DNA from: a virus | Strand: one strand, 5' to 3' | DNA length: 38,738 nt | IMG/VR virus record: IMGVR_UViG_3300005663_000115 | Span: 1 to 38,738 of that record | Shown: one piece after another, positions 1-8,024 of the stretch | Layout: the number at the start of each line of letters is the position of its first letter | How positions within the stretch are numbered: position 1 is the stretch's first letter | Notes under the pieces: model-generated | Told to the model about the DNA's origin: nothing | The model's input: only the letters and a program-made list of their open reading frames with translations | Databases searched by the model: none | Program-made: the position numbers and the translations under genes

Positions 1-17
1 GATAGGAGGATCGACCG

Positions 18-227
18 ATGGCGCTGACAGAAATGGATATCCGCTTAGCCCTGGTGTGCTGTCTGGAGGCGGGCGGACACCCAGACCGCGGGCCGTACCA
101 ATGGGATGCCGACACGGACATTTACACTATACGGACAATCAGTTTTCGCGGTGACGCTGTGCGGGCCATGATGGAAACGGCTCGGTTCCGAGAAGCTAAG
201 GCCCTGGTGAAAAATGATGGATCATGA
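18..227 (+). CDS. small hypothetical protein
   Basis: A 69-residue soluble protein of unknown function and the first gene of the window. The start is supported by AGGAGG at 4-9, eight bases before the ATG. I see no motif, membrane segment or metal-binding cluster; the two cysteines are adjacent (CC near residue 15). It lies in the chain of tiny genes that leads into the terminase genes, and its 3' end overlaps the next gene by 14 nt, which points to coupled translation. Reality as a gene is likely from the ribosome-binding site and the packing; the function is unknown. Confidence 0.6.
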   Translation: MALTEMDIRLALVCCLEAGGHPDRGPYQWDADTDIYTIRTISFRGDAVRAMMETARFREAKALVKNDGS

Positions 228-402
228 ATCAAGCCCAAAGGGATGGCTTACCAGGCCATTACTGTTAGGCCGATTCAATTTCGTTATCTCACGAGACGAT
301 TTTTGGATCGGTTTCTACTGGGGCCGGGATGACGGCTGCCTGTACTTTTGCCCGTTGCCGATGCTGGTGTTTGGCGTGCGGCTGCGCAAGGCCGCACCAT
401 GA
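214..402 (+). CDS. small hypothetical phage protein (FWIG...CPLPML type)
   Basis: A 62-residue protein rich in aromatic residues, with the string DDFWIGFYWGRDDGCLYFCP near the middle and a CPLPMLV stretch after it. From memory, short proteins with an FWIG-x-Y core followed by LYxCPLPxL recur in siphovirus genomes beside early or terminase genes; their role is unknown. It starts at ATG 214 or at the adjacent ATG 217, 14 nt inside the preceding gene, and its stop overlaps the next gene as ATGA (399-402). No membrane helix is obvious, although the C-terminal half is hydrophobic. Confidence 0.6.
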   Translation: MMDHESSPKGWLTRPLLLGRFNFVISRDDFWIGFYWGRDDGCLYFCPLPMLVFGVRLRKAAP

Positions 403-689
403 AACATCATTGCCATGCCGTCGGATGCAAAGCAGGTTGCCCACCCAAGTGGCTAATGTGTCGCCGTCACTGGTCGATGGTGTCCCCTGATGTCCAGAAA
501 TTGGTTTACGCTACCGTGGGAATACGTGGCCAGTACGTTGATCAAACGTGGGCCCCATGGTGGCGTGCGCAAGCCAGGGCAATTGCAGAAGTCGCGCACA
601 AAGAATGCCCTGACGATGAAAGGCGAGATTATTATCTGGAAAAGGCGATGGATTTTGCGGAGAGCCTAGAACAGAAGGGGCAACGCTAA
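399..689 (+). CDS. small Cys/His-rich phage protein (MCRRHW family)
   Basis: A 96-residue protein. The start at ATG 399 is chosen because it overlaps the previous stop as ATGA; the longer frame from 348 would run through the preceding gene. The N-terminus has cysteines at about residues 5, 10, 14 and 21, with the block LMCRRHWSMVSPDVQKLVYA. That block matches, from memory, a widespread phage family written roughly as MCxxHWxxVPxxLQxxVWxxY, usually uncharacterised. The cysteine and histidine spacing suggests zinc binding, which is inference. It ends with TAATG coupling to the next gene. Confidence 0.65.
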   Translation: MKHHCHAVGCKAGCPPKWLMCRRHWSMVSPDVQKLVYATVGIRGQYVDQTWAPWWRAQARAIAEVAHKECPDDERRDYYLEKAMDFAESLEQKGQR

Positions 690-913
690 TGCTAGCCCCG
701 TTTTTCGTCGGCGAAGACAGGCAAGGTAGGCAGGGGCGAGCCACGGTAGATGCCACAGGTAAGGCCTTTTGGTCCTGCGACAAATGCCCGTTCGGAGAGA
801 TCCATTCGGAGGTTGAGATTCAGACAACGCGTGCTGGTAGCATTGCGGTATGCGGCAGTTGCGGTAACGTGTATCGAGACCTCACCTGTAGGCTGCAGGA
901 CCGGCGCCCATGA
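689..913 (+). CDS. small zinc-ribbon-like protein
   Basis: A 74-residue protein with two CxxC pairs, CDKC near residue 30 and CGSC near residue 56, followed by a late lone cysteine. The spacing of the pairs is that of a classical zinc ribbon, so zinc binding is likely. The start ATG overlaps the preceding stop as TAATG, and its own stop overlaps the terminase small-subunit start as ATGA (910-913). Its place directly before the terminase genes is typical for tiny accessory phage proteins, but no function can be assigned. Confidence 0.6.
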   Translation: MLAPFFVGEDRQGRQGRATVDATGKAFWSCDKCPFGEIHSEVEIQTTRAGSIAVCGSCGNVYRDLTCRLQDRRP

Positions 914-1347
914 CCGAGGAAAAACGAGGCCGCAAATCCGCCGCAGAGCTCGAGGCAGTGCCAGATGTCTCAGAGCTCCCAACGCCACCCCCGCCACCGG
1001 CTACGCTGGACGATGCAGGCTGTGAGCGCTGGCGCGAAATAGTCAACGAGCATGGCGCGGACCGATTCCGCAAGAGTGACCTGCAGCTGCTCGAGCAGCT
1101 GGTGCGATGTGAGCAGAGCACAGCAACGATGGATCGCAACATCGAGCTCCACGGCGAAATCATTGGGGACGGCACGCGGGCCGCAAGGCCGATCGAGAAT
1201 CCAGCGGTCAAGGTGCGCGACAAGCTGTTGCGCCAGACGTTGGCCCTGCAGGTCAAGTTGCGGCTCTGTCCGTCTACCCGTATGCGGGCCGACACAGCCA
1301 AGCTGGCTCGAGGGGTCAAGAAAAAGGAAAGGCCGTGGGCCAAATAA
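910..1347 (+). CDS. terS: terminase small subunit (P27-like)
   Basis: A 145-residue protein expected to recognise viral DNA and bring it to the large subunit for packaging. The order of features fits the P27-type small terminase family: a basic N-terminus (EEKRGRKSAAELEA), a proline-rich linker (PTPPPPPATLD), then helices beginning GCERWREIVNEHGADRF and ENPAVKVRDKLLRQTLALQV, and a lysine-rich tail. The family spacing 'L..A...W..I........LT..D...L' followed by 'NP..........R..A..L......L.L.P..R' is recognisable. It starts by ATGA overlap and ends in TAATG overlap with the next small gene. The large subunit follows about 570 nt downstream, with three small genes in between. Confidence 0.85.
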   Translation: MTEEKRGRKSAAELEAVPDVSELPTPPPPPATLDDAGCERWREIVNEHGADRFRKSDLQLLEQLVRCEQSTATMDRNIELHGEIIGDGTRAARPIENPAVKVRDKLLRQTLALQVKLRLCPSTRMRADTAKLARGVKKKERPWAK

Positions 1348-1520
1348 TGGCAGGACACTCAGCAGAACGGATCGGTCCCAAGGGAAAGCGTGATGCCGTT
1401 TGGGCTTGTAGATTATGTGGCCTACGTGGGCCGATTGGCAAAATGATGAAATCCGACTGTCCTCACCCGGGTGCCGGTACCGATGGCGCTGTTTTGGCGG
1501 CGGTCAAGGGGCCCAAATGA
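1347..1520 (+). CDS. small CxxC protein between terminase genes
   Basis: A 57-residue basic protein. The start ATG 1347 overlaps the terminase small-subunit stop as TAATG; a longer frame from 1335 exists but would overlap more. It contains CRLC near residue 21 and a later lone cysteine followed by PHPGAG, so a half-ribbon that binds zinc or pairs with a partner is possible. It ends as an ATGA overlap (1517-1520) with the next gene. Function unknown. Confidence 0.5.
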   Translation: MAGHSAERIGPKGKRDAVWACRLCGLRGPIGKMMKSDCPHPGAGTDGAVLAAVKGPK

Positions 1521-1621
1521 GCGACGACAAGCCATGCCGCTATTGTGGCGAAGACCTCGACGACTGCGATTGTGATGACATAGACGAGGACGATTACGAC
1601 GACGATGGCGACGACGAATGA
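1517..1621 (+). CDS. very small acidic CxxC protein
   Basis: A 34-residue peptide starting at ATG 1517 in an ATGA overlap with the preceding stop. It begins with CRYCGEDLDDCDC, that is CxxC followed by CDC, and then runs into an almost entirely Asp/Glu/Tyr tail. The acidic tail could mimic DNA or bind metal; both are speculation. The overlap supports translation. Confidence 0.45.
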   Translation: MSDDKPCRYCGEDLDDCDCDDIDEDDYDDDGDDE

Positions 1622-1721
1622 CTGCAATGAGACGAGGGCATCACCAGCCCGAATAGTATTGGGCAACCGATCGCGACGGGGTGGTGTCCTTGTCTGATTG
1701 CAGCAAAACACAGAGGGCAAG

Positions 1722-1925
1722 ATGGCAAAGAGACCGATTGAAGGGCAATATTGGATCGTGCGATTCAGGGAACGACTAACACTGGCCCGCCGTGGCGAGA
1801 TCTGTTGGTTTGGGTGCGAGGTCAACATTGCCCTGATGGAACACAGCGATTATGAAATAGAGCCGGTACAACTAGTCAACATAGACTTAGCCGAGGATGA
1901 ATTTGGAGGCGAGGCGGGCAAATGA
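1722..1925 (+). CDS. small hypothetical protein upstream of terL
   Basis: A 67-residue protein of unknown function. The ATG at 1722 is preferred over the one at 1698 because GAGGGCAAG lies just before it. The C-terminus is acidic (DLAEDEFGGEAGK) and the middle has mixed strand and helix character (GQYWIVRFRERL). Its stop overlaps the start of the terminase large subunit as ATGA (1922-1925), so the two are probably translationally coupled. The 100 nt before it (1622-1721) hold only a 12-codon frame. Confidence 0.55.
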   Translation: MAKRPIEGQYWIVRFRERLTLARRGEICWFGCEVNIALMEHSDYEIEPVQLVNIDLAEDEFGGEAGK

Positions 1926-3436
1926 AACGCTCAGCCCGCAACGCAGCCTGGATTGAAAAGCACTGCCGCGTGCCAGAGGGCCGCTTGATGGGTCAGCCGC
2001 TCAAGGTTCATTGGGTGCAGCGTGAAATCCTTGAGGCCATTTACGATACGCCAACGCGCACGGCGATTATCTCGATGGGTCGCAAAAACGCAAAAACCGC
2101 GTTTACCTCGTGCATTAAATTGCTGCATTTGGCCGGACCAGAGGCGACGCCAAATAGTCAGCTGTATGGCTCAGCCCAATCTCGCAAACAGGCGGCGGTC
2201 CTTTTCGATTTGTCAGCCAAAATCATTCGGCTGTCCTCAGAGCTCTCCGAATACATTGTAATCCGTGACTCTAGCAAACAGCTATTGTGTCGTGAGCTCG
2301 GCACGGTTTACGAAGCTCTATCGGCAGAGGCTGGCACTAAGCACGGGCTGAGCCCGAAACTAATTATTCACGATGAGCTCGGACAGGTGCGCGGCCCACG
2401 GTTTCCGCTTTATGACGCGCTCGAAACGGCCCAGGGCGCACACGATGAACCATTGACCATCATAATCAGCACGCAAGCTCCCAATGACGCCGATCTATTG
2501 TCGGTGCTGATTGACGATGCCAGGACCAAAGCCGATCCGCTGACCAAGTTGATTATTTACGAGGCGCCAGAGGACGCCGATCCATTCATCGAGGAAACTT
2601 GGAAGCTGGCAAATCCAACGCTTGGAGAAATTCTCAGCCTGGAATCCGTGCGCATTGACGCCGAAAAGGCCAAACGTATGCCATCGTTCGAATCGACTTT
2701 TCGCAATTTGAAGCTTAACCAGCGCGTTGAAGCTGATGATCCATTCATACCACCGGGCATTTGGCAGAAATGCGGCGGTGAGGTGGATACTGATGCGCTC
2801 GAGGGCGGGCTGGTCTATGCGGGCCTCGATCTTTCCGGGCGGCACGATCTGACAGCGTTGGCAATCATCGCCGAAGACAAAAACCGAGTGTGGCATGCTC
2901 GAGTTGAATTCTTTGCTCCCGAGAAAGGCCTATACGAGCGCGCCAAAAAGGATCGAGCTCCTTACGATGTTTGGGCTAAGGATGGTTGGATCACGCTGAC
3001 TCCGGGTGCCTCGGTTGATTACGAAATCGTGGCAATGCGCCTGATAGAGATTTGCGATCAGCTCGATGTTGCGGCGATAGGCTTCGACCGATGGCGCATC
3101 GACGTGTTGATAAAGGAGCTCAAGAGATTGGGCGCCGAGCTGCCGCTGATCGCGCACGGGCAGGGTTACAAAGATATGAGCCCGGCCCTCGATGAGCTCG
3201 AGTCGACGATCTCCAATGAATTGTTGCGCCATGGCAATAATCCTGTATTGACCATGTGCGCCGCTAATTCTCGCACGACAAAAGACGCCGCCGGCAACCG
3301 AAAACTAGACAAGGCCCGGGCCACCGGGCGCATCGATGGCATGGTTGCGTTGGCCATGGCTCGAGGGGTCGCCGCTGGCACTGAGCCCGAGAAAAAGGAT
3401 CGTGGTGTGTCAATTTACGAGCAAGGGGTGGTTTGA
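1922..3436 (+). CDS. terL: terminase large subunit (HK97/P27-type, ATPase and nuclease)
   Basis: A 504-residue packaging motor that hydrolyses ATP to drive DNA into the prohead and cuts the concatemer. The N-terminal ATPase shows the family-specific Walker A variant MGRKNAKT (residues 52-59) and Walker B LIIHDE (147-152), with Glu152 as the likely catalytic carboxylate; ISTQAP near 182 fits the coupling motif. The C-terminal RNase H-like nuclease has the expected three acidic positions: GLDLSG (Asp303), GFDRWR (Asp389) and GRIDGMVAL (Asp472). Length is normal for the family. It overlaps the preceding gene by ATGA and is followed within a few bases by a small membrane protein and the portal gene. 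Confidence 0.95.
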   Translation: MKRSARNAAWIEKHCRVPEGRLMGQPLKVHWVQREILEAIYDTPTRTAIISMGRKNAKTAFTSCIKLLHLAGPEATPNSQLYGSAQSRKQAAVLFDLSAKIIRLSSELSEYIVIRDSSKQLLCRELGTVYEALSAEAGTKHGLSPKLIIHDELGQVRGPRFPLYDALETAQGAHDEPLTIIISTQAPNDADLLSVLIDDARTKADPLTKLIIYEAPEDADPFIEETWKLANPTLGEILSLESVRIDAEKAKRMPSFESTFRNLKLNQRVEADDPFIPPGIWQKCGGEVDTDALEGGLVYAGLDLSGRHDLTALAIIAEDKNRVWHARVEFFAPEKGLYERAKKDRAPYDVWAKDGWITLTPGASVDYEIVAMRLIEICDQLDVAAIGFDRWRIDVLIKELKRLGAELPLIAHGQGYKDMSPALDELESTISNELLRHGNNPVLTMCAANSRTTKDAAGNRKLDKARATGRIDGMVALAMARGVAAGTEPEKKDRGVSIYEQGVV

Positions 3437-3438
3437 CG

Positions 3439-3621
3439 ATGAAATGGCCAAAACTTCCAAAAATTAGACCAGTAGATGTCGCTAGTCTCTTCGTTATGGT
3501 AGGATTGGGGTCACAAGGCTATGGATTGCATGAGTGGCTTGGGCTATGGAGTGCCTGTCTAATTGTGGGCACCGAGGTTGCGCTAATGGGTCTGTTCGGA
3601 GTCATGCGCCATGTTGGATAA
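3439..3621 (+). CDS. small two-helix membrane protein between terL and portal
   Basis: A 60-residue protein with a basic N-terminus (MKWPKLPKIRP) and two hydrophobic stretches, VASLFVMVGLGSQGYGL and LWSACLIVGTEVALMGLFGV. ATG 3439 is preferred; a TTG at 3433 would overlap the terL stop. It overlaps the portal gene by 11 nt. Small membrane proteins at this position occur in other HK97-type phages and remain uncharacterised. A role at the membrane during head assembly is only a guess. Confidence 0.6.
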   Translation: MKWPKLPKIRPVDVASLFVMVGLGSQGYGLHEWLGLWSACLIVGTEVALMGLFGVMRHVG

Positions 3622-5161
3622 GGTCTTTGGGGTACGAAAAACCCACCCGTCTCGATTGCAACACGCCCACCTTGTCCCGCTTCGATCCACCGCAGGCATT
3701 CACCTAAACGAACATACTGCGCTGAGTTTTTCAGCGGTTTGGGCTGCGGTCAAGTTGATCTCTGAGACCGTGGCGCTTTTGCCGTGGCGCGTGTTCCGTG
3801 AAGAGGGCACGCAAAAGGAATTGCAGGCTGGTACTCAGCTCGATGTGCTTTTGCACAGTGAGCCCAACCCGGAGATGACCTCTTTTTCGTTTCGAGAGTT
3901 TATTGTCGCTTCTGCACTGTTGCATGGCAATGGATACGCTGAAATCGAGCTCTCGAGGTCCGGAGAGCCGCGCGCATTGCATCCGATACACCCTAGACAC
4001 GTTCAACCGATGCGCAACGCGCAAAAAAAGCTTTTTTATCGCGTTAGAAGCGATAACGGCGATTCAGTCGACCTTCCACCGCGCCAAATGTTCCACCTAA
4101 AGGGCCCAACTATTGACGGAGTCGTCGGCAGATCAGTCATTTCAATCGCTAAAGAGTCGATGGGATTAGGCATCGCTGCCGAGCAATTCTCGGCTGCATT
4201 CTTTGGAAATGGCGGCACGCCATCGTATGTCATCAAACAGGGCAACGAATCGCCTGATACGAGTCTCGAGGCCGCTAGCAACATACTCGAGTCATTCGAT
4301 CGACGACACAGGGGCGCAAAGAATGCAGGTAAGGCAGCATATTTGGAGAAAGGATTTGAGCTTGAAACCGTTGGTATCCCGCAAAAGGATGCACAGTTTA
4401 TTCAGCAACGAAAGTTTAACGTTACTGAAATAGCTCGATGGTTCCGTGTCCCGCCGCATAAAATCGCCGACATGGAAAAAGCGACGTTTTCAAATATCGA
4501 ATCCCAAGAGCGTAACTTCGTAATGGACTCGATCTTGCCTTGGACGATTCGCCTCGAGCAAGAGGCCAACCATAAGCTCGTGCGAGATCTGCACAACATA
4601 ACGAAAATGAATGTGCGTGGCCTGATGCGCGGTGACAGTGCGGCACGTGGTGCATTCTATACCCAGCTGCGCGATCTAGGTGTGTTCAGCCCGAATGAAA
4701 TTCGAGCTCTCGAGGATATGAATCCCTTTGCAGGTGGCGACTTGCGTGTGATTCCTGCGAACATGATTTCGCTTGAGCGGGCAGCTCAAGGTGGCGGCAG
4801 CGATCCGGCCGGCGCGGTGCGCGGCGTATTGCTCGAGGCGCACGATCGCATGATTACCAAAGAAGACCGAGCGTCCCAGAGGGCGATTGACTCAGGCAAA
4901 GATCTTTGTGCTTGGTCACAAGACTTCTACTCGAGGCATGAGCCGCAGATGTGTGACGCGCTGATGATACCGGCTTCGACTGCCGGTGATTTGGTAGGTG
5001 TCGACGCTGATATCGTTCGGGGTATTGTCGAGACCCACGTGAGATTGCACTGTGAGCTCTCGATGTCTGCAATGGTTTCCGGTGGGTGGAAAGCCAACGG
5101 ACAAGCGGCACAACAAACTGATCGGCTGATGGGTCGACTGATAGGGGCCAGTAATGTTTAA
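3611..5161 (+). CDS. portal protein (HK97 family)
   Basis: A 516-residue protein that forms the dodecameric vertex through which DNA is packaged and where the tail attaches. Recognisable HK97-portal features in order are: ALSFSAVWAAVKLISETVALLPWRVFRE at 38-65, the LLHGNGYAEIE segment near 103, the LKGPTIDGVVGRSVI segment near 163, and the clip/stem region with PPHKIADMEKATFSNIESQE near 280-300, where the IADM..TFSNIE string is diagnostic. The last hundred or so residues extend past the usual core and are helix-rich. It starts within the preceding gene and overlaps the protease gene by 8 nt. Confidence 0.93.
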   Translation: MLDKVFGVRKTHPSRLQHAHLVPLRSTAGIHLNEHTALSFSAVWAAVKLISETVALLPWRVFREEGTQKELQAGTQLDVLLHSEPNPEMTSFSFREFIVASALLHGNGYAEIELSRSGEPRALHPIHPRHVQPMRNAQKKLFYRVRSDNGDSVDLPPRQMFHLKGPTIDGVVGRSVISIAKESMGLGIAAEQFSAAFFGNGGTPSYVIKQGNESPDTSLEAASNILESFDRRHRGAKNAGKAAYLEKGFELETVGIPQKDAQFIQQRKFNVTEIARWFRVPPHKIADMEKATFSNIESQERNFVMDSILPWTIRLEQEANHKLVRDLHNITKMNVRGLMRGDSAARGAFYTQLRDLGVFSPNEIRALEDMNPFAGGDLRVIPANMISLERAAQGGGSDPAGAVRGVLLEAHDRMITKEDRASQRAIDSGKDLCAWSQDFYSRHEPQMCDALMIPASTAGDLVGVDADIVRGIVETHVRLHCELSMSAMVSGGWKANGQAAQQTDRLMGRLIGASNV

Positions 5162-5999
5162 CGATCTGCATTGGAGCATCTACCCGGGAGCCGAAAAAGA
5201 CGTACTTGCTCGAGTCGCGGCGTATGCACAGCATTGCATCAAGCACAGCATTAGCGCGGGCCCTGCCCTCGATGCCGAGCGCGACGCGCTGCCGGTTCAA
5301 GTTGTCGGCACTACAGCGATCGTTGATCTCAAGGGCCTGATGGTCCGCAGTGCGGGCATGTTCGCCAGATTCTTTGGGATCACTGGATCCGACCAAATCA
5401 GGGCAGCCATCGAGGCCGCGGATCACGATGAGGACATCGACAATATCGTTTTGCGTGTGGATTCGCCCGGTGGCTCTGTCTCGGGCATTGCCGAGCTCGC
5501 CGATGCCATCAAAGCGACCGAGACGCCGATAGTTGCCCACGTCGAAGGCGTCGCGGCATCTGCAGCGTTTTGGGTCGCCAGTCAGGCCGATCGGATTACC
5601 GTTGGCCGCATGGATTTGGTGGGCTCTATCGGCGTGACCCTGACGCTTTTTGACCTTTCGAAAGCGTTTAGGGATGATGGGATCGAGACCGTTGTTATTG
5701 ATACGGGCGAGCTTAAGACGATTGGTGCACCGGGCACAGAGATCACGAAAGCTCAGCGCGATCAGCTCCAACATCTGGTCGATTTTTTCTTTGATGGTTT
5801 TGTTTCGGGGGTGGCCCAGGGCCGTGGGCTGACCGAAAAGCAGGTCAGGGCGATCGCCGATGGTCGAATGTTTACGCCAGCCGAGGCCCAAGAAAACGGG
5901 CTGATCGATGGCGTATCCACGTTTGACGAGGTTATGGCGGCTTTCCACGTCAAACCATTGCGTCGCACGAGCGCCTCGAGAGCTCGCCTAGCTATCTGA
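5154..5999 (+). CDS. prohead protease, S49/SppA-like serine peptidase
   Basis: A 281-residue protease expected to process the capsid scaffold during head maturation. It belongs to the S49 (signal peptide peptidase A-like, ClpP-fold) family rather than the S78 type of HK97 itself. VDSPGGSVSG (102-111) is the oxyanion/substrate segment. GVAASAAFWVAS holds the probable nucleophile Ser136, and GELKTIG holds the general-base Lys188; the 52-residue Ser-Lys spacing agrees with short SppA proteins. GSIGV (158-162) and the conserved LIDGV near the C-terminus also fit. It lacks a signal peptide, as expected for a cytoplasmic head protease. It lies between the portal and major capsid genes, with an untranslated leader after it. 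Confidence 0.9.
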   Translation: MFNDLHWSIYPGAEKDVLARVAAYAQHCIKHSISAGPALDAERDALPVQVVGTTAIVDLKGLMVRSAGMFARFFGITGSDQIRAAIEAADHDEDIDNIVLRVDSPGGSVSGIAELADAIKATETPIVAHVEGVAASAAFWVASQADRITVGRMDLVGSIGVTLTLFDLSKAFRDDGIETVVIDTGELKTIGAPGTEITKAQRDQLQHLVDFFFDGFVSGVAQGRGLTEKQVRAIADGRMFTPAEAQENGLIDGVSTFDEVMAAFHVKPLRRTSASRARLAI

Positions 6000-6001
6000 T
6001 T

Positions 6002-6187
6002 GTTTCACAAGAAACGTTGACAGCACGCCGGTAGTCGGCGAATCTAAGATCACTTCCACTTGAGCTCTACGCCGAGCCGTAGAAATCTCAAGAGGCGGCC
6101 TCTGGCCACCAGGCGACCCTGGACAGGCGCAGACGCAACACAACAATTGTTTGTGTCGCTGACGCGACCATAGTCCAGGAGGACGCC
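6002..6187 (+). promoter_or_regulatory. untranslated leader before the major capsid gene, with hairpins and a possible promoter
   Basis: This is the longest non-coding gap in the structural block. It starts with a perfect hairpin, GTTTC-ACAA-GAAAC (6002-6015), just after the protease stop. A perfect -35-like TTGACA follows (6017-6022). A second perfect hairpin, CGCCG-GTAGT-CGGCG (6026-6040), fills what would be the spacer, and only weak -10 candidates follow (GAATCT at 17 nt, TAAGAT at 22 nt). A third, imperfect inverted repeat centred on CAATTG lies near 6145. AGGAGG precedes the GTG start. A role in raising or timing capsid expression is inference. Confidence 0.4.
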
Positions 6188-7510
6188 GTGAAGCTCAAAG
6201 ACCTACTCGCAAGACTCGCTGCAATCAAGACCGAGGCTAAGGCCATCTGTGATGCAGCTGATTCCGACAACGCTGGCGACATCACCGAGGATCAAAAAAA
6301 GGTCTTCGACGCCTTGATGGTCGAAAAAGACGAGGTCAACGCAAATATCAAGCGCCTCGAGCAGCTCGGGGACATGGACGCCAGCGCGGGCCGGGTCACT
6401 GAGCCCAGCGCACCAGCCAATCCGGACCCAGGGCCGCGGGCCACCGTTCATGATCGAGCCGAGGAAGATCCGATGCGCGGGTTTGCTCACGTCGCAGACT
6501 TTGCCATGGCCGTCAGGGCTGCTAGCGCGAGGCCCGGTGCAGAGGCTTATGGGTTGGATCCGCGCCTGAATATCGGCGCCGATGCACCTACCAACTTTCA
6601 CCGCGAGACCGGATCCTCTGATGGTTTCATGGTGCCCCCCATGATTGTCCAGACGGTTTGGGACATGATTTTCGATGGGGAGGGTATTCTCAATGCAGTC
6701 GCTCCGGAGCCGACTGAGTCAAACCAGGTGCAGATCAGTCGAGACGAGTCGACTCCTTGGAGCTCCACAGGGCTGCAGGCAAACTGGGCTAGCGAGGGCG
6801 TGCAGCTCAGTCCAAGTCGTCTCTTGACTGAGCAAAGCAATGTGCAGCTGCACAAGCTACACGCCTTTGTCACTGCGACAGAGGAATTGCTCAGCGATGC
6901 CCCGCGCCTCAACAACCGTTTAACCAAGGGCGCCGCTGCCGTGATTAAGTGGGTAGCCGATGACGCGATCGTCTTGGGCGATGGCGTTGGTAAGCCCCTG
7001 GGCTGGCAGACCTCTGGCGCGCTCGTAACCATCGCCAAAGAAGCGGCTCAGGCGGCTGACACGATTGTCTCAGCCAACGTGCTCAAGATGTTTGCGCGGC
7101 TCTTGGCGATTCAGTCCCGCGGGGCCTTTTGGCTGGCGCACAAGTCGACGCTGCCACAGTTGGCAGTGTTAACCATCGGCAATCAGCCGGTCTACACTCA
7201 AGTTGGCACCGGCATTCAGGATATGCCGGCAGCCAGGTTGCTCGGCATGCCGATCGTCTGGTCGGAGCACGCGCAAGTTGTTGGCGATCTGAATGACATC
7301 AACTTGGTGTCGCCAATGGGTTACTACGCAACAACCAAGGCCGGCGGGATGAAATTCGCCCAGTCAATGCACTTGTTCTTTGACTTTGACGTTCAGGCAT
7401 TCCGCTGGACGTTCCGTCTGGGAGGGCAGCCTTATCTCTCAGCTCCAGTCACCCCCGCCAACGGCGGTGACACGCTGTCCCATTTCATTACCTTGGCAGC
7501 AAGAGCCTAA
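6188..7510 (+). CDS. major capsid protein (HK97 fold)
   Basis: A 440-residue capsid subunit with an N-terminal scaffolding delta domain. Residues 1-65 are charged and helical (coiled-coil-like KLKDLLARLAAIKTEAKAI...EVNANIKRLEQLG), followed by a proline/alanine linker and the mature shell domain from about residue 110-130. Shell features typical of the HK97 family include the E-loop region with STPWSSTGLQANWASEG, FVTATEELLSDAP, the KPLGWQTSGALVT segment, and the C-terminal FAQSMHLFFDFDVQAFRW block. The start is GTG 6188, supported by a strong AGGAGG. The protease directly upstream probably removes the N-terminal domain. Confidence 0.95.
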   Translation: MKLKDLLARLAAIKTEAKAICDAADSDNAGDITEDQKKVFDALMVEKDEVNANIKRLEQLGDMDASAGRVTEPSAPANPDPGPRATVHDRAEEDPMRGFAHVADFAMAVRAASARPGAEAYGLDPRLNIGADAPTNFHRETGSSDGFMVPPMIVQTVWDMIFDGEGILNAVAPEPTESNQVQISRDESTPWSSTGLQANWASEGVQLSPSRLLTEQSNVQLHKLHAFVTATEELLSDAPRLNNRLTKGAAAVIKWVADDAIVLGDGVGKPLGWQTSGALVTIAKEAAQAADTIVSANVLKMFARLLAIQSRGAFWLAHKSTLPQLAVLTIGNQPVYTQVGTGIQDMPAARLLGMPIVWSEHAQVVGDLNDINLVSPMGYYATTKAGGMKFAQSMHLFFDFDVQAFRWTFRLGGQPYLSAPVTPANGGDTLSHFITLAARA

Positions 7511-7557
7511 GAGTAAACCAGGAACCGAAAGATCAACTTTTTTAGGAGAACAAGACA

Positions 7558-8010
7558 ATGAGTGGAAATCTCAACATTCCTGCATCAACCAAGTTTCGAA
7601 TCCAGGACGTCATTGACCCGGATGCTTACGCAGCTGGTACCGAAGTAACGGATTGGCTCCCCGCCGCCGATTACGCCAACCATATGTCGCTGATTTCGGT
7701 CGGCACGATGGCGGCAACGTCGACGGTAGATGCCAAGCTCGAGCAGGCCCAGGATGCGGCCGGGTTGGGCGCCAAGGATATCGCAAACAAGGCCATCACC
7801 CAGCTGACAGCAGCCGGGGCGGACGATGACAAGCAAGCGATCATCAATCTGCGGCCTGATGAGCTGGATACGATCAACGACTTTACGCACTTTCGTCTGT
7901 CGGTAACGACTGCGGTGGCTGCGTCTGATTCAGCGGCCTATGTTTTCGGCACCGATGCGAGATACGAGCCCGAGACTGATGCAACGTCGGTTGACGAAAT
8001 CGTCAGCTAA
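7558..8010 (+). CDS. putative head protein downstream of the capsid gene
   Basis: A 150-residue acidic protein of unknown fold with a strong AGGAGA ribosome-binding site. It contains QDAAGLGAKDIANKAITQL, which resembles conserved strings in uncharacterised proteins coded after the major capsid gene of some siphoviruses. Position suggests a decoration or head-completion protein. The predicted content is helix in the middle and beta strand near the C-terminus (FTHFRLSVTTAVAASDSAAY). No cysteine, membrane segment or catalytic motif is visible. Confidence 0.65.
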   Translation: MSGNLNIPASTKFRIQDVIDPDAYAAGTEVTDWLPAADYANHMSLISVGTMAATSTVDAKLEQAQDAAGLGAKDIANKAITQLTAAGADDDKQAIINLRPDELDTINDFTHFRLSVTTAVAASDSAAYVFGTDARYEPETDATSVDEIVS

Positions 8011-8024
8011 GGGGAGCCGCAGTA

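Noticed and set aside
1618-1656. 12-codon frame starting in ATGA overlap after the acidic peptide gene
   Set aside because: Too short and without a recognisable feature; only the overlap speaks for it.
4854-5948. 364-residue open frame on the minus strand
   Set aside because: It lies opposite the well-supported portal and protease genes, has no family signature, and is a shadow of their codon bias.
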